Positions 27,810-37,411 are shown, numbered from the stretch's first letter. The stretch is 64,000 nt of DNA from an uncultured Alphaproteobacteria bacterium (GCA_946480475.1 CAMLJM010000002.1:62001-126000); one strand, 5' to 3'. Notes: a model not told the origin generated them from the sequence alone. Made by a program: numbers and translations.

Positions 27810-28766
27810 TTAGTGCAGATTTAGCAATGGGTTGGGCGTGTAGGATTTCTCCCTGCGCAGTTCGTTTCGAATGATGGCCTCCATCTCATCGAGGCGTACC
27901 ATTGGCGCACTGAACTGAAAACGTTCCCGCATTTGCTCAGCCGCCTGGCAGGCGTCATCAAGGTGGTTATAGGGGCGAGGCGGCAGATTTTGCAGTGAGA
28001 CATCCTGTGTGTCTTCTGCGAAAAGATAGTCATGACCGTTGCCGATCTTGCTGGTACGGTCCATGTCGGCATCATTACATTTCATGAAAGGATCGAAGGC
28101 ATCTTGCGGCAAAGGTATGGAACGAAACTCTAGCGGGAACGCGGGATCGTCTTCTCGCATTTTCAATTCGTCTTCTTTGTCTTCCACATTTTCGTTGTGG
28201 GCGTGTATGACCTCGCTAATCGCCTTGAAGAGTGCTAGCGGATCGCGGGCGCGGATAATGCCTCGTTTGGTATCTACTTTGATCCCATCGACGACGGATG
28301 TTGCCAGGGACAGATCTTCCATGAATTCATCAAAGGCGGCCTGCATGCCGGGGTGCGCATCTTTCAGATCTATATCTTCCCCCTCCAGGTCGGTCATGGT
28401 CAGCGTGACGCTGAAATCAGCCCAGTCCTCAAACCCGTCAAAAAGGAAAGAATAGCTTGTGACCGGATCAAACATGCCCTGCAAGCGGTTAATTTTGCGG
28501 TGCTGTAATTCGGTGGCAAAAGTATCCTCAAGCATATCTATCTCTTCAGGCATCATCATATCCAGACCGTCGGAAAGACGGTACCTGTCAAGATGCGGAA
28601 TGGCATAAGCCGTTTCGAACAGATTGGTCAGGGAAAAATCAATGATATGCAGGCTGCGTGGATAAATGCCATCGTTGCTGGCGTCATATCCGGGGTCTTC
28701 CGGGGCGAGATCTGCCTCCGGCGCGGCCGGGACAATAAAGCTGGTTTTTAGGTCTTTTATTGACAT
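27810..28766 (-). CDS. Unrecognised acidic protein, first of a paralogous pair
   Basis: 318 residues, acidic (many Asp/Glu). Early hydrophobic helix DFSLTNLFETAYAIP near residues 43-57, a central GIKVDTKRGIIRARDPLALFKAISEVIHAHNE block near 165-196, and the C-terminus LLNLH. No known domain recognised. It is followed after 11 bases by its paralogue, so they form a two-gene transcript convergent with hemJ and divergent from rho. Confidence 0.6.
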   Translation of the reverse strand: MSIKDLKTSFIVPAAPEADLAPEDPGYDASNDGIYPRSLHIIDFSLTNLFETAYAIPHLDRYRLSDGLDMMMPEEIDMLEDTFATELQHRKINRLQGMFDPVTSYSFLFDGFEDWADFSVTLTMTDLEGEDIDLKDAHPGMQAAFDEFMEDLSLATSVVDGIKVDTKRGIIRARDPLALFKAISEVIHAHNENVEDKEDELKMREDDPAFPLEFRSIPLPQDAFDPFMKCNDADMDRTSKIGNGHDYLFAEDTQDVSLQNLPPRPYNHLDDACQAAEQMRERFQFSAPMVRLDEMEAIIRNELRREKSYTPNPLLNLH

Positions 28767-29172
28767 GGATACGCGAAAGCCCTGTTTTATGTAATTATGA
28801 TCTTATTTGTTTTGCCTATTCTAGGGCGGTCTGTCCATAAAAAACAGTGTCTTTGGTAATTTTCGTGCGAAAGGCCCCCTTCCCTGATTCGATTTTTATT
28901 TGACGATAGGTTTCGGTTTGGCTATAACGTCTTTGTCTTATTAAGAAATTCCACCAAAATAAGGGTTTAGGACGCGCTCTGTAAGTGGCGCGCAAGGTCA
29001 GGCGGAAACGCTGGCTTCAAAGAATAAGACAAAAATTTTTCCAAAAAACGACAACTTTTAAAAGAGAAACACTCTAAGACGCCTCATTCCAATCAGAACC
29101 CGATGTCCTTGACGGTTCTTAATTCTTCCAATCCCGGATAACTCCCCAGAAAAAACGGATTTAAAAAAATTG
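28767..29172 (+). other. rho upstream region and long leader
   Basis: About 405 bases without a gene. It contains the promoter at 28900-28928, which would give rho an mRNA leader of roughly 240 bases. The leader has pyrimidine-rich, C-containing stretches (28980-29160) that could be Rho-utilisation sequences. Autoregulation of rho through its leader is known in other bacteria; here it is inference. I see no riboswitch fold. Confidence 0.5.
28900..28928 (+). promoter_or_regulatory. Sigma70-like promoter for rho
   Basis: TTGACG (28900-28905), a 17-base spacer, then TATAAC (28923-28928). Both hexamers are five of six to the E. coli consensus with ideal spacing. One of the best promoter matches in the window. 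Confidence 0.7.
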
Positions 29173-30456
29173 ATGAACCTTCAAGATTTGAAAACGAAGT
29201 CACCAGCAGACCTTCTGGCATTCGGAGAGGAGCTCGGTATCGAGAACTGCAGTGCGATGCGCAAACAGGACATGATGTTTGCGATCCTGAAGCAACTGGC
29301 GGAGCAGAGCGTACCTATTTCCGGTACGGGCGTTCTGGAAGTGCTGCAAGACGGCTTCGGTTTCCTGCGCAGCCCTGAAGAAAACTACCTGCCCGGGCCT
29401 GACGACATTTACGTCTCCCCGTCCCAGGTGCGCCGTTTTGGCCTGCGTACGGGCGATATCGTTGATGGGGAGATTCGTGCTCCGAAAGATAACGAGCGTT
29501 ATTTCGCACTGCTGAAGGTCGGTTCGATTAATGGCGAGGCGCCAGAGAAACTGCGCCATCGTATCAATTTCGACAACCTGACCCCGCTTTACCCTGAGCG
29601 TAAGATCAAGCTGGAACTGGATGATCCAACCAAGAAAAACATGACCCAGCGCGTGATCGAGCTGGTTTCGCCGCTGGGCTTTGGGCAGCGTGCGCTCATC
29701 GTGGCGCCACCGCGTGTCGGTAAAACCATTATGCTGCAGGATGTGGCGCATTCCATCATCCAGAACCACCCAGAATCTTACCTGATTATCCTTCTGATTG
29801 ATGAGCGTCCAGAAGAGGTAACGGACATGGTGCGAAACGTTCTTGATCGCAACCGCGACAAGGGTGTTCAGGGCGAAGTTATTTCTTCAACCTTCGACGA
29901 GCCTGCCACACGTCACGTGGCGGTTGCGGAGATGGTGATGGAGAAAGCCAAACGCCTGGTTGAGCATAAGCGCGATGTAGTGGTGTTGCTGGATTCCATC
30001 ACACGTCTGGCGCGTGCTTATAACACCGTAGTGCCATCATCCGGTAAAGTATTGACCGGTGGTGTGGACGCCAACGCGCTACAACGTCCGAAGCGTTTCT
30101 TTGGTGCGGCGCGTAATACGGAAGAAGGCGGCAGTTTAACCATCATCGCCACCGCACTGATCGAAACCGGCAGCCGCATGGACGAGGTCATTTTCGAAGA
30201 ATTCAAAGGTACTGGTAACTCGGAAATCGTGCTGGAACGCAAGATCGCTGACAAGCGCGTCTTCCCGGCAATTGATATTCAGAAATCAGGCACCCGTAAG
30301 GAAGAGCTGCTGGTCACAAAAGATGCCCTCAATAAAATGTACATGCTGCGTCGTGTTCTGGCGCCGATGGGTACCGTCGATGCGGTTGAATTCCTGATCG
30401 ATAAGTTGAAAGACACCAAGAATAATGATGATTTCTTCACAAGAATGAATCAGTAA
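29173..30456 (+). CDS. rho: Transcription termination factor Rho
   Basis: 427 residues from ATG 29173 (a TTG precedes it directly). Hexameric RNA helicase that ends transcription. N-terminal Rho_N helices ([18 protein letters not shown]), an RNA-binding cold-shock-like domain ([20 protein letters not shown]), P-loop APPRVGKT at 178-185, Walker [16 protein letters not shown], and the Q/R loop regions intact to the C-terminus FFTRMNQ. No large insertions. A terminator follows. Confidence 0.98.
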   Translation: MNLQDLKTKSPADLLAFGEELGIENCSAMRKQDMMFAILKQLAEQSVPISGTGVLEVLQDGFGFLRSPEENYLPGPDDIYVSPSQVRRFGLRTGDIVDGEIRAPKDNERYFALLKVGSINGEAPEKLRHRINFDNLTPLYPERKIKLELDDPTKKNMTQRVIELVSPLGFGQRALIVAPPRVGKTIMLQDVAHSIIQNHPESYLIILLIDERPEEVTDMVRNVLDRNRDKGVQGEVISSTFDEPATRHVAVAEMVMEKAKRLVEHKRDVVVLLDSITRLARAYNTVVPSSGKVLTGGVDANALQRPKRFFGAARNTEEGGSLTIIATALIETGSRMDEVIFEEFKGTGNSEIVLERKIADKRVFPAIDIQKSGTRKEELLVTKDALNKMYMLRRVLAPMGTVDAVEFLIDKLKDTKNNDDFFTRMNQ

Positions 30457-30462
30457 GAATAA

Positions 30463-30487
30463 AAAACCCCGCAATAAGCGGGGTTTT
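30463..30487. terminator. Intrinsic terminator after rho
   Basis: AAAACCCCGC (30463-30472) pairs with GCGGGGTTTT (30478-30487) around AATAA. A/T tails on both sides allow it to act for rho and for the convergent RCC1 operon. Confidence 0.85.
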
Positions 30488-30494
30488 CCAATTG

Positions 30495-32237
30495 TTATTC
30501 TTTGCGAACGCAGCGAATCCAGGGCCCGTTGGTACCGCTGGCCGTTTCCTTGGATACGCCATAAGAGCCTGGATGTGTGGGGCCGCCATATTTGCCTTGG
30601 GCGTCGCTTGTGGTGTTCTGTCCGTGCGTTGAACTCCAGTACAGTTCCCAATCAACAATATCCTGCGTTGTAGGCGAGAGGTATGAGGTTATCGTAACAA
30701 GTTCGGCCGAGGCAGGCAGAAACCAGTCGGTATAGTTATGTATGGTTAATCCATTGCAATAGGCGGCGGCCTGGTGAGGCTGTGTACCACCTGTGCCGGA
30801 ATCTGAATCGGAAGCCGCCAGTGTGGTGGTATTGCTGGCGCCATCTATCCAGCTTAAGGAAACGTTGGTTTTTCCTGTGGCGTTGCCGTTATTCCAGGGA
30901 ACAGAAAGACGTGATCCTGCCGATCCATTGATGGCTGTCGGTACGTAACGTACGTTTCCGGAGGTATTGTCACCCACGCGGCCGTTATTATTTTCGGCCC
31001 AGCAAAAACCCCTGTCATCAGTTTTAATGCCGCAGGTTGAGAGCCAGTTTGCCGATATGGAACGCCATGTGCCGCCACCATTAACAGCGACAGGGGCATT
31101 TGTGGTATTGGTTGTGTTGTCGCCTAACTGGCCGTAGTCGTTCGTTCCCCAGCACATTGCGACGCCATCAGTTCTGATGCCACATGAATGATTATTGCCG
31201 ACACTGATTTCTTTCCATCTGTAGCCACCACTGACGGCTGTTGGTACCAATACGGCGGCACCATAAGTGCCATCGCCTATGGCACCGTTGGCGCGGTAGC
31301 CCCAGCACCATGCGGTATCATCCGATTTTATCCCGCAACTGTGCTCATACCCTGCGCTGATACGTTTCCACGCGCCGCCGCCGTTGACGGCTGTGGGCAC
31401 CAGCCTGTTTGTTCCTTGCGTATTGTCGCCGACAGCGCCAAAGGGGTTATAGCCCCAGCACCATGCGGTATCATCAGATTTTATTCCGCATGTATGTGCG
31501 TATCCGGTGGCAACATATTTCCACGCCCCGCCACCGTTGACCGCCACAGGAACGTTACTGTTATTCGTTGTGTTGTCGCCTAATTCACCACTGGCATTAT
31601 TACCCCAGCAGTAAAGGGCATCGTCAGAAGCGCGTATAGCGCATACATGTTCGGCTTCGTTACCGACGCTGATCATTTTATAGGCTGTGCCGCCGCTTAC
31701 GGCGACAGGGGCGTCCTGGTCTATATTGTCGCCGTTGCCGAGGGCGCCGTGCCAGTTTTCACCCCAGCACCATGCCGTATCATCAGATTTTATCCCGCAG
31801 GCGATCTGCCATCCGGCCTGTATGCTTTTCCAGGTGCCGCCGCCACTTAGTGCTGAAGGGACAAGTTGGTTTCCTGTTGTGGCGCCGTTACCGAGCTGTA
31901 AGGCGGCGTCAGTGCCCCAGCAGTAAGCGCTGCCATCCAGTTTGATGCCGCAACTGGTTTCATCACCCGCTGCCAATACCTGCCACCCCATGGTGCCTGT
32001 GCAGTTAGTGCCGTTCCAGAAACGCCCGGCATCGCAACGCGTCGCGTAAACCGGTTGGTAAGACGGCGGAGAGCATCCCGCGAAAATAGTGCCGTCGGGA
32101 CAGGTCGACCCTATTGATTCGCACCCTGTCTTGCCTTTGCAGGCCCAGTTCTGTGCCGCTGTTTCTCCGTGTGCAATAACGATCATTGCAAGAGTGAGGA
32201 TTGAGAGGAGAAGTGTATTGCGCATTAAATCAGCCAT
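30495..32237 (-). CDS. Exported RCC1-repeat protein with DUF1566/Lcl-C-like end
   Basis: 580 residues from ATG 32237, preceded by AAGGAGGG and overlapping the previous stop (TGATG). A signal peptide is followed by a short cysteine-rich module (QNWACKGKTGC...CPDGTIFAGC, then RCDAGRFWNGTNCTGT). Seven RCC1-like blades follow (about residues 90-435), each with a pattern like CGIKSDDTAWCWG. Then comes a C-terminal DUF1566 domain with DWFLPASAEL and WSS. Seven blades fit a closed beta-propeller. The cysteine pair in every blade suggests disulfides and an extracytoplasmic site. Last gene of a five-gene operon. Function unknown, likely surface or periplasmic. Confidence 0.82.
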   Translation of the reverse strand: MADLMRNTLLLSILTLAMIVIAHGETAAQNWACKGKTGCESIGSTCPDGTIFAGCSPPSYQPVYATRCDAGRFWNGTNCTGTMGWQVLAAGDETSCGIKLDGSAYCWGTDAALQLGNGATTGNQLVPSALSGGGTWKSIQAGWQIACGIKSDDTAWCWGENWHGALGNGDNIDQDAPVAVSGGTAYKMISVGNEAEHVCAIRASDDALYCWGNNASGELGDNTTNNSNVPVAVNGGGAWKYVATGYAHTCGIKSDDTAWCWGYNPFGAVGDNTQGTNRLVPTAVNGGGAWKRISAGYEHSCGIKSDDTAWCWGYRANGAIGDGTYGAAVLVPTAVSGGYRWKEISVGNNHSCGIRTDGVAMCWGTNDYGQLGDNTTNTTNAPVAVNGGGTWRSISANWLSTCGIKTDDRGFCWAENNNGRVGDNTSGNVRYVPTAINGSAGSRLSVPWNNGNATGKTNVSLSWIDGASNTTTLAASDSDSGTGGTQPHQAAAYCNGLTIHNYTDWFLPASAELVTITSYLSPTTQDIVDWELYWSSTHGQNTTSDAQGKYGGPTHPGSYGVSKETASGTNGPWIRCVRKE

Positions 32238-33076
32238 CAGTCCCTCCTTATGCATCGGATGTGGAAGGTTGTCGTTGTCTTGGCTTGGTTATGGACGCCG
32301 CCCTGCGCGGTCGGGTTAACTGTAAAGGCTTGTGTGCTGTCGACTTCTGTAGAAGTCAGGTATTGTTGCGCCGTTGAGAAGCCGCTGATCGAAGACTGGC
32401 TAAAGATTATGCGCAAAGCTTCTGTAACCGCGGGCAAATACCAATCTGTTTTTCCGTGCATAGACAGATCCTGGCAGTAAGAAGCTGCAGGATGGGCTGT
32501 CGATCCGAAAGCGGCGAGCGTAGCCGTCTGGGCTTTGCCATTTAAAGCATCAGTAGTGCTTCTTGTTGTGCCGGATGATCCCCATGCCAGTGATGCGCGT
32601 GTGCCTGTGCATGCTGATCCGCTCCATGTCTGCCCCGCATCGCAACGCGATGCGTAGAGGGGCTGCTGGTTCGCGGCATCTGGCGAGAAGCCGATAAAGA
32701 TAGAGCCATCGGGGCAAACATAGCCGATGCTTTTACCTAGAACATTACATTCCTGAACGCTATTAACGGGGAAAGAAGTCCAGGTGCTGCCGTCGCAATA
32801 TTCCCATGTTGAGGTGGTGCTGGTAAAACGCATCCTGCCGGTTTTGTTTGTTGTGCAGCCCGCTGAATCGTTGCCGACCTGAAAGCCAATCTTGCCGCTG
32901 TTATCAAAGCTAATAACAGGTTTCCATGTGCCCGAGTCGCATACAAGGGTTTCGGTGCCTGATTCGTGGTAGTGCCCCCCTGAAAAAGTTGAGCAGGAAC
33001 TCCCGGCCATCTGAGCCAGCGCGATAGGAGGCATCATTAGAAAGCAGAGCGAGAAGATTATGAAAAGATTTCTCAT
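32237..33076 (-). CDS. Exported DUF1566/Lcl-C-like protein
   Basis: 279 residues from ATG 33076, which begins a clear signal peptide ending PIALAQ. Two short CDG/W modules (LVCDSGTWKPV, YCDGSTWTSF), a cysteine module (CPDGSIFIGF...RCDAGQTWSGSACTGTR), then a C-terminal DUF1566-type domain (HGKTDWYLPAVTEALRI, FHIRCIRRD). The RCDAGQTW to TATL stretch is nearly repeated in the 33710-34585 product, so these are paralogues. It is translationally coupled to the next gene. Confidence 0.78.
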   Translation of the reverse strand: MRNLFIIFSLCFLMMPPIALAQMAGSSCSTFSGGHYHESGTETLVCDSGTWKPVISFDNSGKIGFQVGNDSAGCTTNKTGRMRFTSTTSTWEYCDGSTWTSFPVNSVQECNVLGKSIGYVCPDGSIFIGFSPDAANQQPLYASRCDAGQTWSGSACTGTRASLAWGSSGTTRSTTDALNGKAQTATLAAFGSTAHPAASYCQDLSMHGKTDWYLPAVTEALRIIFSQSSISGFSTAQQYLTSTEVDSTQAFTVNPTAQGGVHNQAKTTTTFHIRCIRRD

Positions 33077-33080
33077 GCGA

Positions 33081-33713
33081 TCAATCCCTTCTGGCGCAAC
33101 GGATACGGGAAGCCGTATTCTTCGTGGTGTATCCGATATAACTTGGCGATGTGCCCCTGAAGAAATTCGCATTGCTGCTGTCTACTTCTGACGAGGCCCA
33201 GTAATCCGCCGCCGCGAAGTTACCGATAGCGGCGTAGTTAATGTAAACGACGGTCATTTCATATACGGAGGGTAAATACCAATCCGTGCGTCCATGCACG
33301 GCCAAGGTGTCGCAATAGTTTGCGGCATTATGCAGTTGCGTCCCCCCCGTCGAAGAATCGGAATCTGTGGTGACCAGGGTGTTTGTGTTTGTCTGGCCAT
33401 TGATGGCGTTTGTAGCGCTTGTGGTTGTGTAATTCGTTGTGCCGCTATTCCAGGCGTAGGTTGAGGCGCTGCCTGTGCAGGAAGAGCCGTTCCATACGAA
33501 CCCCCCATCGCAGCGCGTTACGTAGAAAGGAATATTGCCGCCTGTGCAGCCTGCAAAGACTGTGTCGTCGGGACAGGCGGCGCCGGGCGTGGTGCATCCG
33601 GTTTTACCCTTGCAGGCCCAATTTTGTGCTTGCGTTAATGTTGCGCTGAGCGGCAACAGGAAACCAGTTAACAAAAGAAGAGTGCTCAGGCGCAGTAGAC
33701 GATTAGATGTCAT
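33081..33713 (-). CDS. Exported DUF1566/Lcl-C-like protein, short
   Basis: 210 residues. A signal peptide ends near LTQAQ; then the same QNWACKGKTGC module as the 30495-32237 product, RCDGGFVWNGSSCTGS, and a compact DUF1566 domain (HGRTDWYLPSVYEMTVV, YWASSEVDSS, SRIRCARRD). It overlaps the preceding gene by 4 bases (ATGA) and lies 4 bases before the next. It is the smallest member of the operon and shows the minimal module set. Confidence 0.78.
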   Translation of the reverse strand: MTSNRLLRLSTLLLLTGFLLPLSATLTQAQNWACKGKTGCTTPGAACPDDTVFAGCTGGNIPFYVTRCDGGFVWNGSSCTGSASTYAWNSGTTNYTTTSATNAINGQTNTNTLVTTDSDSSTGGTQLHNAANYCDTLAVHGRTDWYLPSVYEMTVVYINYAAIGNFAAADYWASSEVDSSNANFFRGTSPSYIGYTTKNTASRIRCARRD

Positions 33714-34585
33714 GGGCTCCTCCTGATGCAGCGCAGGTTATAGCTGGTTCCCTTGGGTCCGGATCCATCGCCCGCGCTTATAAGTTCCATGATAACGCCG
33801 TTTGCTGCGGATCTTTCGTTAGAAGATATATAGTTTACACCCGCTGCGACATTGAATCCGCCTATGGCCGAGAAGTAAGGATGCATGACGTGCCATTCGC
33901 CTATGGCGGGTAAATACCAATCGGTGCGGCCATGTAATACCAAGGCTGCGCAATATTCAGCCGCAGGGTGCACACCTGTTCCGGATATGGCATCCAGCGT
34001 CGCGGTATTCGTGTCGCCCCGTAAAAGATCGGTGACATTTCGCGTGGTGCCTGCCGACCCCCAGGAGTAAGTCAGGCGCGTACCGGTGCAGGAAGAGCCG
34101 TTCCATGTCTGCCCCGCATCACAGCGTGTAGCAAAGATAGGCGTGCCTGATGAATCAGGAAGAAAGCCTGCAAATACAGTGCCGTCCGGGCAGGCATAAC
34201 CCACTGCCTGTCCCCAGAAGTTGCAAGTTGCGTTACTTCCCGCGCGGCCGAATGAAGACCAGCCGGTACCATTGCAGTAACTCCAGCTGGAGGTGCTGCT
34301 GTTGTAACGTATGCGCCCTGTTTTGCTGCTGTTACAAGCGCCGCTATCGTAATCGAACTGTAACAATACGCGTGCATCGCGCCGATAACTTAAGGCTGTT
34401 ACCCAGGTGCTGCCATTGCAGATCATCCATCTGCCCCCTTCGGGGGAGGTAATTTCGGGTCCGCCTGCCCGGGCCATAACGCCTGCCGTGGTGCAGGCCG
34501 CACCTTCACTCGGGCCTTCTTGTGCATGTGATGCGGAAGGGTAAAGAAGAAGCAGTATAAGGAGGGGCAGAATTTTTCTGATCAT
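33710..34585 (-). CDS. Exported DUF1566/Lcl-C-like protein
   Basis: 291 residues. A signal peptide ends SASHAQ, followed by cysteine/Trp modules (MICNGSTWVTAL, TGRIRYNSSTSSWSYCNGTGW, RCDAGQTWNGSSCTGTR) and a DUF1566-type domain (HGRTDWYLPAIGEWHVM, YNLRCIRRS). It starts on the stop of the upstream gene (TAATG). Close paralogue of the 32237-33076 product. Confidence 0.78.
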   Translation of the reverse strand: MIRKILPLLILLLLYPSASHAQEGPSEGAACTTAGVMARAGGPEITSPEGGRWMICNGSTWVTALSYRRDARVLLQFDYDSGACNSSKTGRIRYNSSTSSWSYCNGTGWSSFGRAGSNATCNFWGQAVGYACPDGTVFAGFLPDSSGTPIFATRCDAGQTWNGSSCTGTRLTYSWGSAGTTRNVTDLLRGDTNTATLDAISGTGVHPAAEYCAALVLHGRTDWYLPAIGEWHVMHPYFSAIGGFNVAAGVNYISSNERSAANGVIMELISAGDGSGPKGTSYNLRCIRRSP

Positions 34586-36606
34586 TAGAAGTCCACCCAG
34601 TTAGCGCCATCACAATATTGCCAGAACCCGGCGGAACTCGAGCCTGTGTAATTATATATTTGCTGAATTTCTCCCACGGATAATACCCGGTTGTATATAC
34701 GTACTTCATCCAGTATGGCGTTCAGAGGATCATCAAGATCGTTGGCGCTGCCGAAGTAGAGGTTGTTTGCGGCATCGCTGCCCAGGGTGTTATATGCGCC
34801 ACTATATTGTACGCCCATAAGGCTGCCGTTTTTGTATATGGCCAGACCTGAGCCGTTAGTGCCCGTGTCTGCGTTTGTGGCGCAGTAATGGTTCCAGGCG
34901 TTCGTGGTGGATGGTATGGTTTCTATATAGCCCCGCCCTGTTTCCGACATGCCCTCACCGGCGTAATACAGGTCCCATCCTGTTGTCATGCCAGAGTCGT
35001 ATTTTGATATGGTTGTGGCAAAGGCCCCGACAGTGGTTCCTCTGAAATAGATCCATGCGCACATGGTCATGTCCCCTAAATCGTCCAGAGAGGCGCCTGA
35101 CCCTGCGTTCACATAGTCATTGGTGCCGTCGAAGTCGAGGCCGTTACCTATAACACCGGGAACATGGTCGGTGGCGCCATCCATGTTTGTCATGGTGCCG
35201 GTATTACCGTTACCCGAAAGGTCGGCCACACTTGTGCCTGATGTTTCATCCATAGGCCAGTATCCCACCAGGCCTGAAATGTTTAGGGTGCCGCCGCTTG
35301 CTTCGTTATAGCGCAGGCGGCCAGTTTCATAGGATGCGCATGTGGTGGATGCGGATGTTGATACGCTGGTTGTGGCGACGGTGTCGCTGTAAGCGGATGT
35401 TGAGCCGCGACCTAACTGCCCCCCAGTATTTTGGCCCCAGCACCAGAGCGTATTATCAGCCTGGATACCGCAAGTGAAGCGGTAGCCCGTTGAAACATCA
35501 ACCCATTTCGCTGTACCAACCTGCGTTGCTGTCAGGCGGTTGGCGCTGGCGGGGGGGCCAGTTTCGCCGTTCCAGTTTTCGCTGCCCCAGCACCACAGCG
35601 TACCGTCCATTTGAATGCCGCAGGCATGTATGGATCCTGTGGAAACCTTGCGCCACTGTGCGCTGCCTACCTGTCCGGGAGCGTTCTTTTGCGCGTTTGT
35701 CCCGTCGCCATGATTGCCCGCAGAACCCCAGCACCAGAGCGTATTATCGGTTTTGATGCCGCAGGTATAGCTACTGCTGGCGGATACCGATTTCCACGTA
35801 TCCGTACCAATTTTTGTGGGGACGTTATATGTGCCGGCCCCCGTCCCGTCGCCTAGCTGGCCTGATGTATTGCTACCCCAGCACCATAGGCTGTTATCTG
35901 ACTGGATGCCGCAGGCATGTTGATAACCCGTGGTCACCCATTTCCAGGACGCGCTGCCGATCAGGGTGGGCGTTCCCGTTGTACCGCTGGCGCCGTTACC
36001 TAATTGTTGCGCCGTTTCGGTACCCCAGCAATACAAGGCGCCACTTGTGCGAACGCCGCAAGCGAAGAGTTGTTCGGGCGCGATGACGAGCCATGTACTA
36101 GAAATATTTGTAGGTGTTTGCACATTTGTATAGGAGCTGTTGCCAATCTGCGTGTTGCCGTTATCGCCCCAGCACCACAAGGTTTTATCAGGTTTGATGG
36201 CGCAATGATGAGTAGCGGAATGTCCGTCCGATGAAAGTTGCTGCCATTTGTCGGTGCCGATCCTGGTGGGAACATAAAGGTCTGTTGTGCTGGCGTTCCC
36301 CAATTGATATAGGCCGGCTTCGCCCCAGCAATATAATTCACCGTTGCCCAAGGCGCAGACGGAATCTGCCCCCGCATCAACGGCTGAGAATTTTAGCGTT
36401 CCGTTGCCAATCTGAAAAAGGCTGCGGCCCGCGTTGGTCGTTTGAATAGTTTCGACCCATGTAGTTCCGTTACAGATAAGAATCTGGCCGCTATCGCGTT
36501 CTTGTGCGCCGGCAACGCTGCAAGAACTGCCAGCTGTTGAGGCTTGTGCGAAGCCTGGCATACTGCATAAAGCCAGTGTTAAGAATAAGAAGGCATGCAA
36601 CCGCAT
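34585..36606 (-). CDS. Exported RCC1-repeat protein with LamG-like domain
   Basis: 673 residues from ATG 36606, which begins a signal peptide (LFLTLALCSMPGFAQA); the upstream ATG at 36669 adds 21 residues without a ribosome binding site. Order: CNG/W module, seven RCC1-like blades (about residues 70-395) with repeated CGIQ.DNTLWCWG, a TGRLRYN element, and a LamG-type concanavalin-like domain (about 430-650: GLVGYWPMDETSGTSVADLSG, LDEVRIYNRVLSVGEI). It ends in FWQYCDGANWVDF, the same module that starts its neighbours. First gene of the operon. LamG domains bind sugars or proteins, suggesting a surface binding role. Confidence 0.82.
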   Translation of the reverse strand: MRLHAFLFLTLALCSMPGFAQASTAGSSCSVAGAQERDSGQILICNGTTWVETIQTTNAGRSLFQIGNGTLKFSAVDAGADSVCALGNGELYCWGEAGLYQLGNASTTDLYVPTRIGTDKWQQLSSDGHSATHHCAIKPDKTLWCWGDNGNTQIGNSSYTNVQTPTNISSTWLVIAPEQLFACGVRTSGALYCWGTETAQQLGNGASGTTGTPTLIGSASWKWVTTGYQHACGIQSDNSLWCWGSNTSGQLGDGTGAGTYNVPTKIGTDTWKSVSASSSYTCGIKTDNTLWCWGSAGNHGDGTNAQKNAPGQVGSAQWRKVSTGSIHACGIQMDGTLWCWGSENWNGETGPPASANRLTATQVGTAKWVDVSTGYRFTCGIQADNTLWCWGQNTGGQLGRGSTSAYSDTVATTSVSTSASTTCASYETGRLRYNEASGGTLNISGLVGYWPMDETSGTSVADLSGNGNTGTMTNMDGATDHVPGVIGNGLDFDGTNDYVNAGSGASLDDLGDMTMCAWIYFRGTTVGAFATTISKYDSGMTTGWDLYYAGEGMSETGRGYIETIPSTTNAWNHYCATNADTGTNGSGLAIYKNGSLMGVQYSGAYNTLGSDAANNLYFGSANDLDDPLNAILDEVRIYNRVLSVGEIQQIYNYTGSSSAGFWQYCDGANWVDF

Positions 36607-36922
36607 GGTTTGTGATGTCGCCTTTTCCCCGAAATTCCACAGGTAGTCGATAACCCATTGAATATCCATGGTAACATGTAAAAGTTAATCATCAACGAAA
36701 TGTTGTGATTTAGAACCCTTTGGATGTGCTGGCGTTGATCTAAAATTTATTAAGAATTTTAGATAGTTACGCCATAATTTCGAAACGAAAATAATTGTCA
36801 TAATGTAATTTTTGGCATACTGTGGAGAATAGAACATATTTTTGCAGGCTGGTGGGTCTGCGGTTCAGCGGGATCCCTTGGCGGTCCCTTAAAATCATCA
36901 GTCGTTTAATCGGGTGGGTATC
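36607..36922. other. Divergent intergenic region with inverted repeat
   Basis: About 315 AT-rich bases between the RCC1/DUF1566 operon (-) and the gene at 36923 (+). It holds a perfect inverted repeat with 10-bp arms (36738-36764, separate entry). I find no convincing -35/-10 pair on either strand. Confidence 0.45.
36738..36764. repeat. Perfect 10-bp inverted repeat, possible operator
   Basis: ATCTAAAATT (36738-36747) and AATTTTAGAT (36755-36764) flank TATTAAG. No T-run follows directly, so a terminator is less likely than a regulator site for one or both divergent transcripts. Confidence 0.5.
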
Positions 36923-37411
36923 ATGAGTGTGGTTGTTCAAACGGACGTAGTGACGTCCCGTCGGCGCACGTTTGCGCTCTGGGTTATAATGCTCGGTGTC
37001 CTTGCGGCACTATCTGTTATGGCCCGTCCGGCATGGTCTTTTGAAGTTACAACAACGGAACCCCATGGCCAGAGCGGCATTGCCGCTCCGGTCATGCGTG
37101 CGCCGATGCCTTCCTCTGAAGATTCATGCCTTTATATTTTAAAAATGGCGCGGGAGCGTTCAGAAGATAATGCGGCGGCGCGCCGCTATCAGCAGTCTGC
37201 CGGTTCGGCAGCTGCTATAGGCCTTGTTTTTGGTGTGCGGTTCGCGTTAGGCCCTTCCGAAGTTCACAAAACCCGGAAACGTGCGCAACCTGTTGCCGCA
37301 TTCCATGTCTGGGAAGCGCGGGAAAGTGGCGCCGATAGTGGCCATGCGCTCGCGATTGCCGATTATAGAGCCTGTCGTAATGAGCATGCGTTACGCACGC
37401 TCACTGACTAG
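36923..37411 (+). CDS. Unrecognised protein with N-terminal membrane segment
   Basis: 162 residues from ATG 36923 (a GTG nine bases earlier is possible). A hydrophobic stretch FALWVIMLGVLAALSVMA ends in RPAWSFE, so it is a signal peptide or anchor. A second weak hydrophobic glycine/alanine stretch (SAAAIGLVFGVRFALG) lies near residue 95. Two or three cysteines (DSCLYIL, YRACRNE). No family recognised. Single gene transcribed away from the RCC1 operon. Confidence 0.55.
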   Translation: MSVVVQTDVVTSRRRTFALWVIMLGVLAALSVMARPAWSFEVTTTEPHGQSGIAAPVMRAPMPSSEDSCLYILKMARERSEDNAAARRYQQSAGSAAAIGLVFGVRFALGPSEVHKTRKRAQPVAAFHVWEARESGADSGHALAIADYRACRNEHALRTLTD

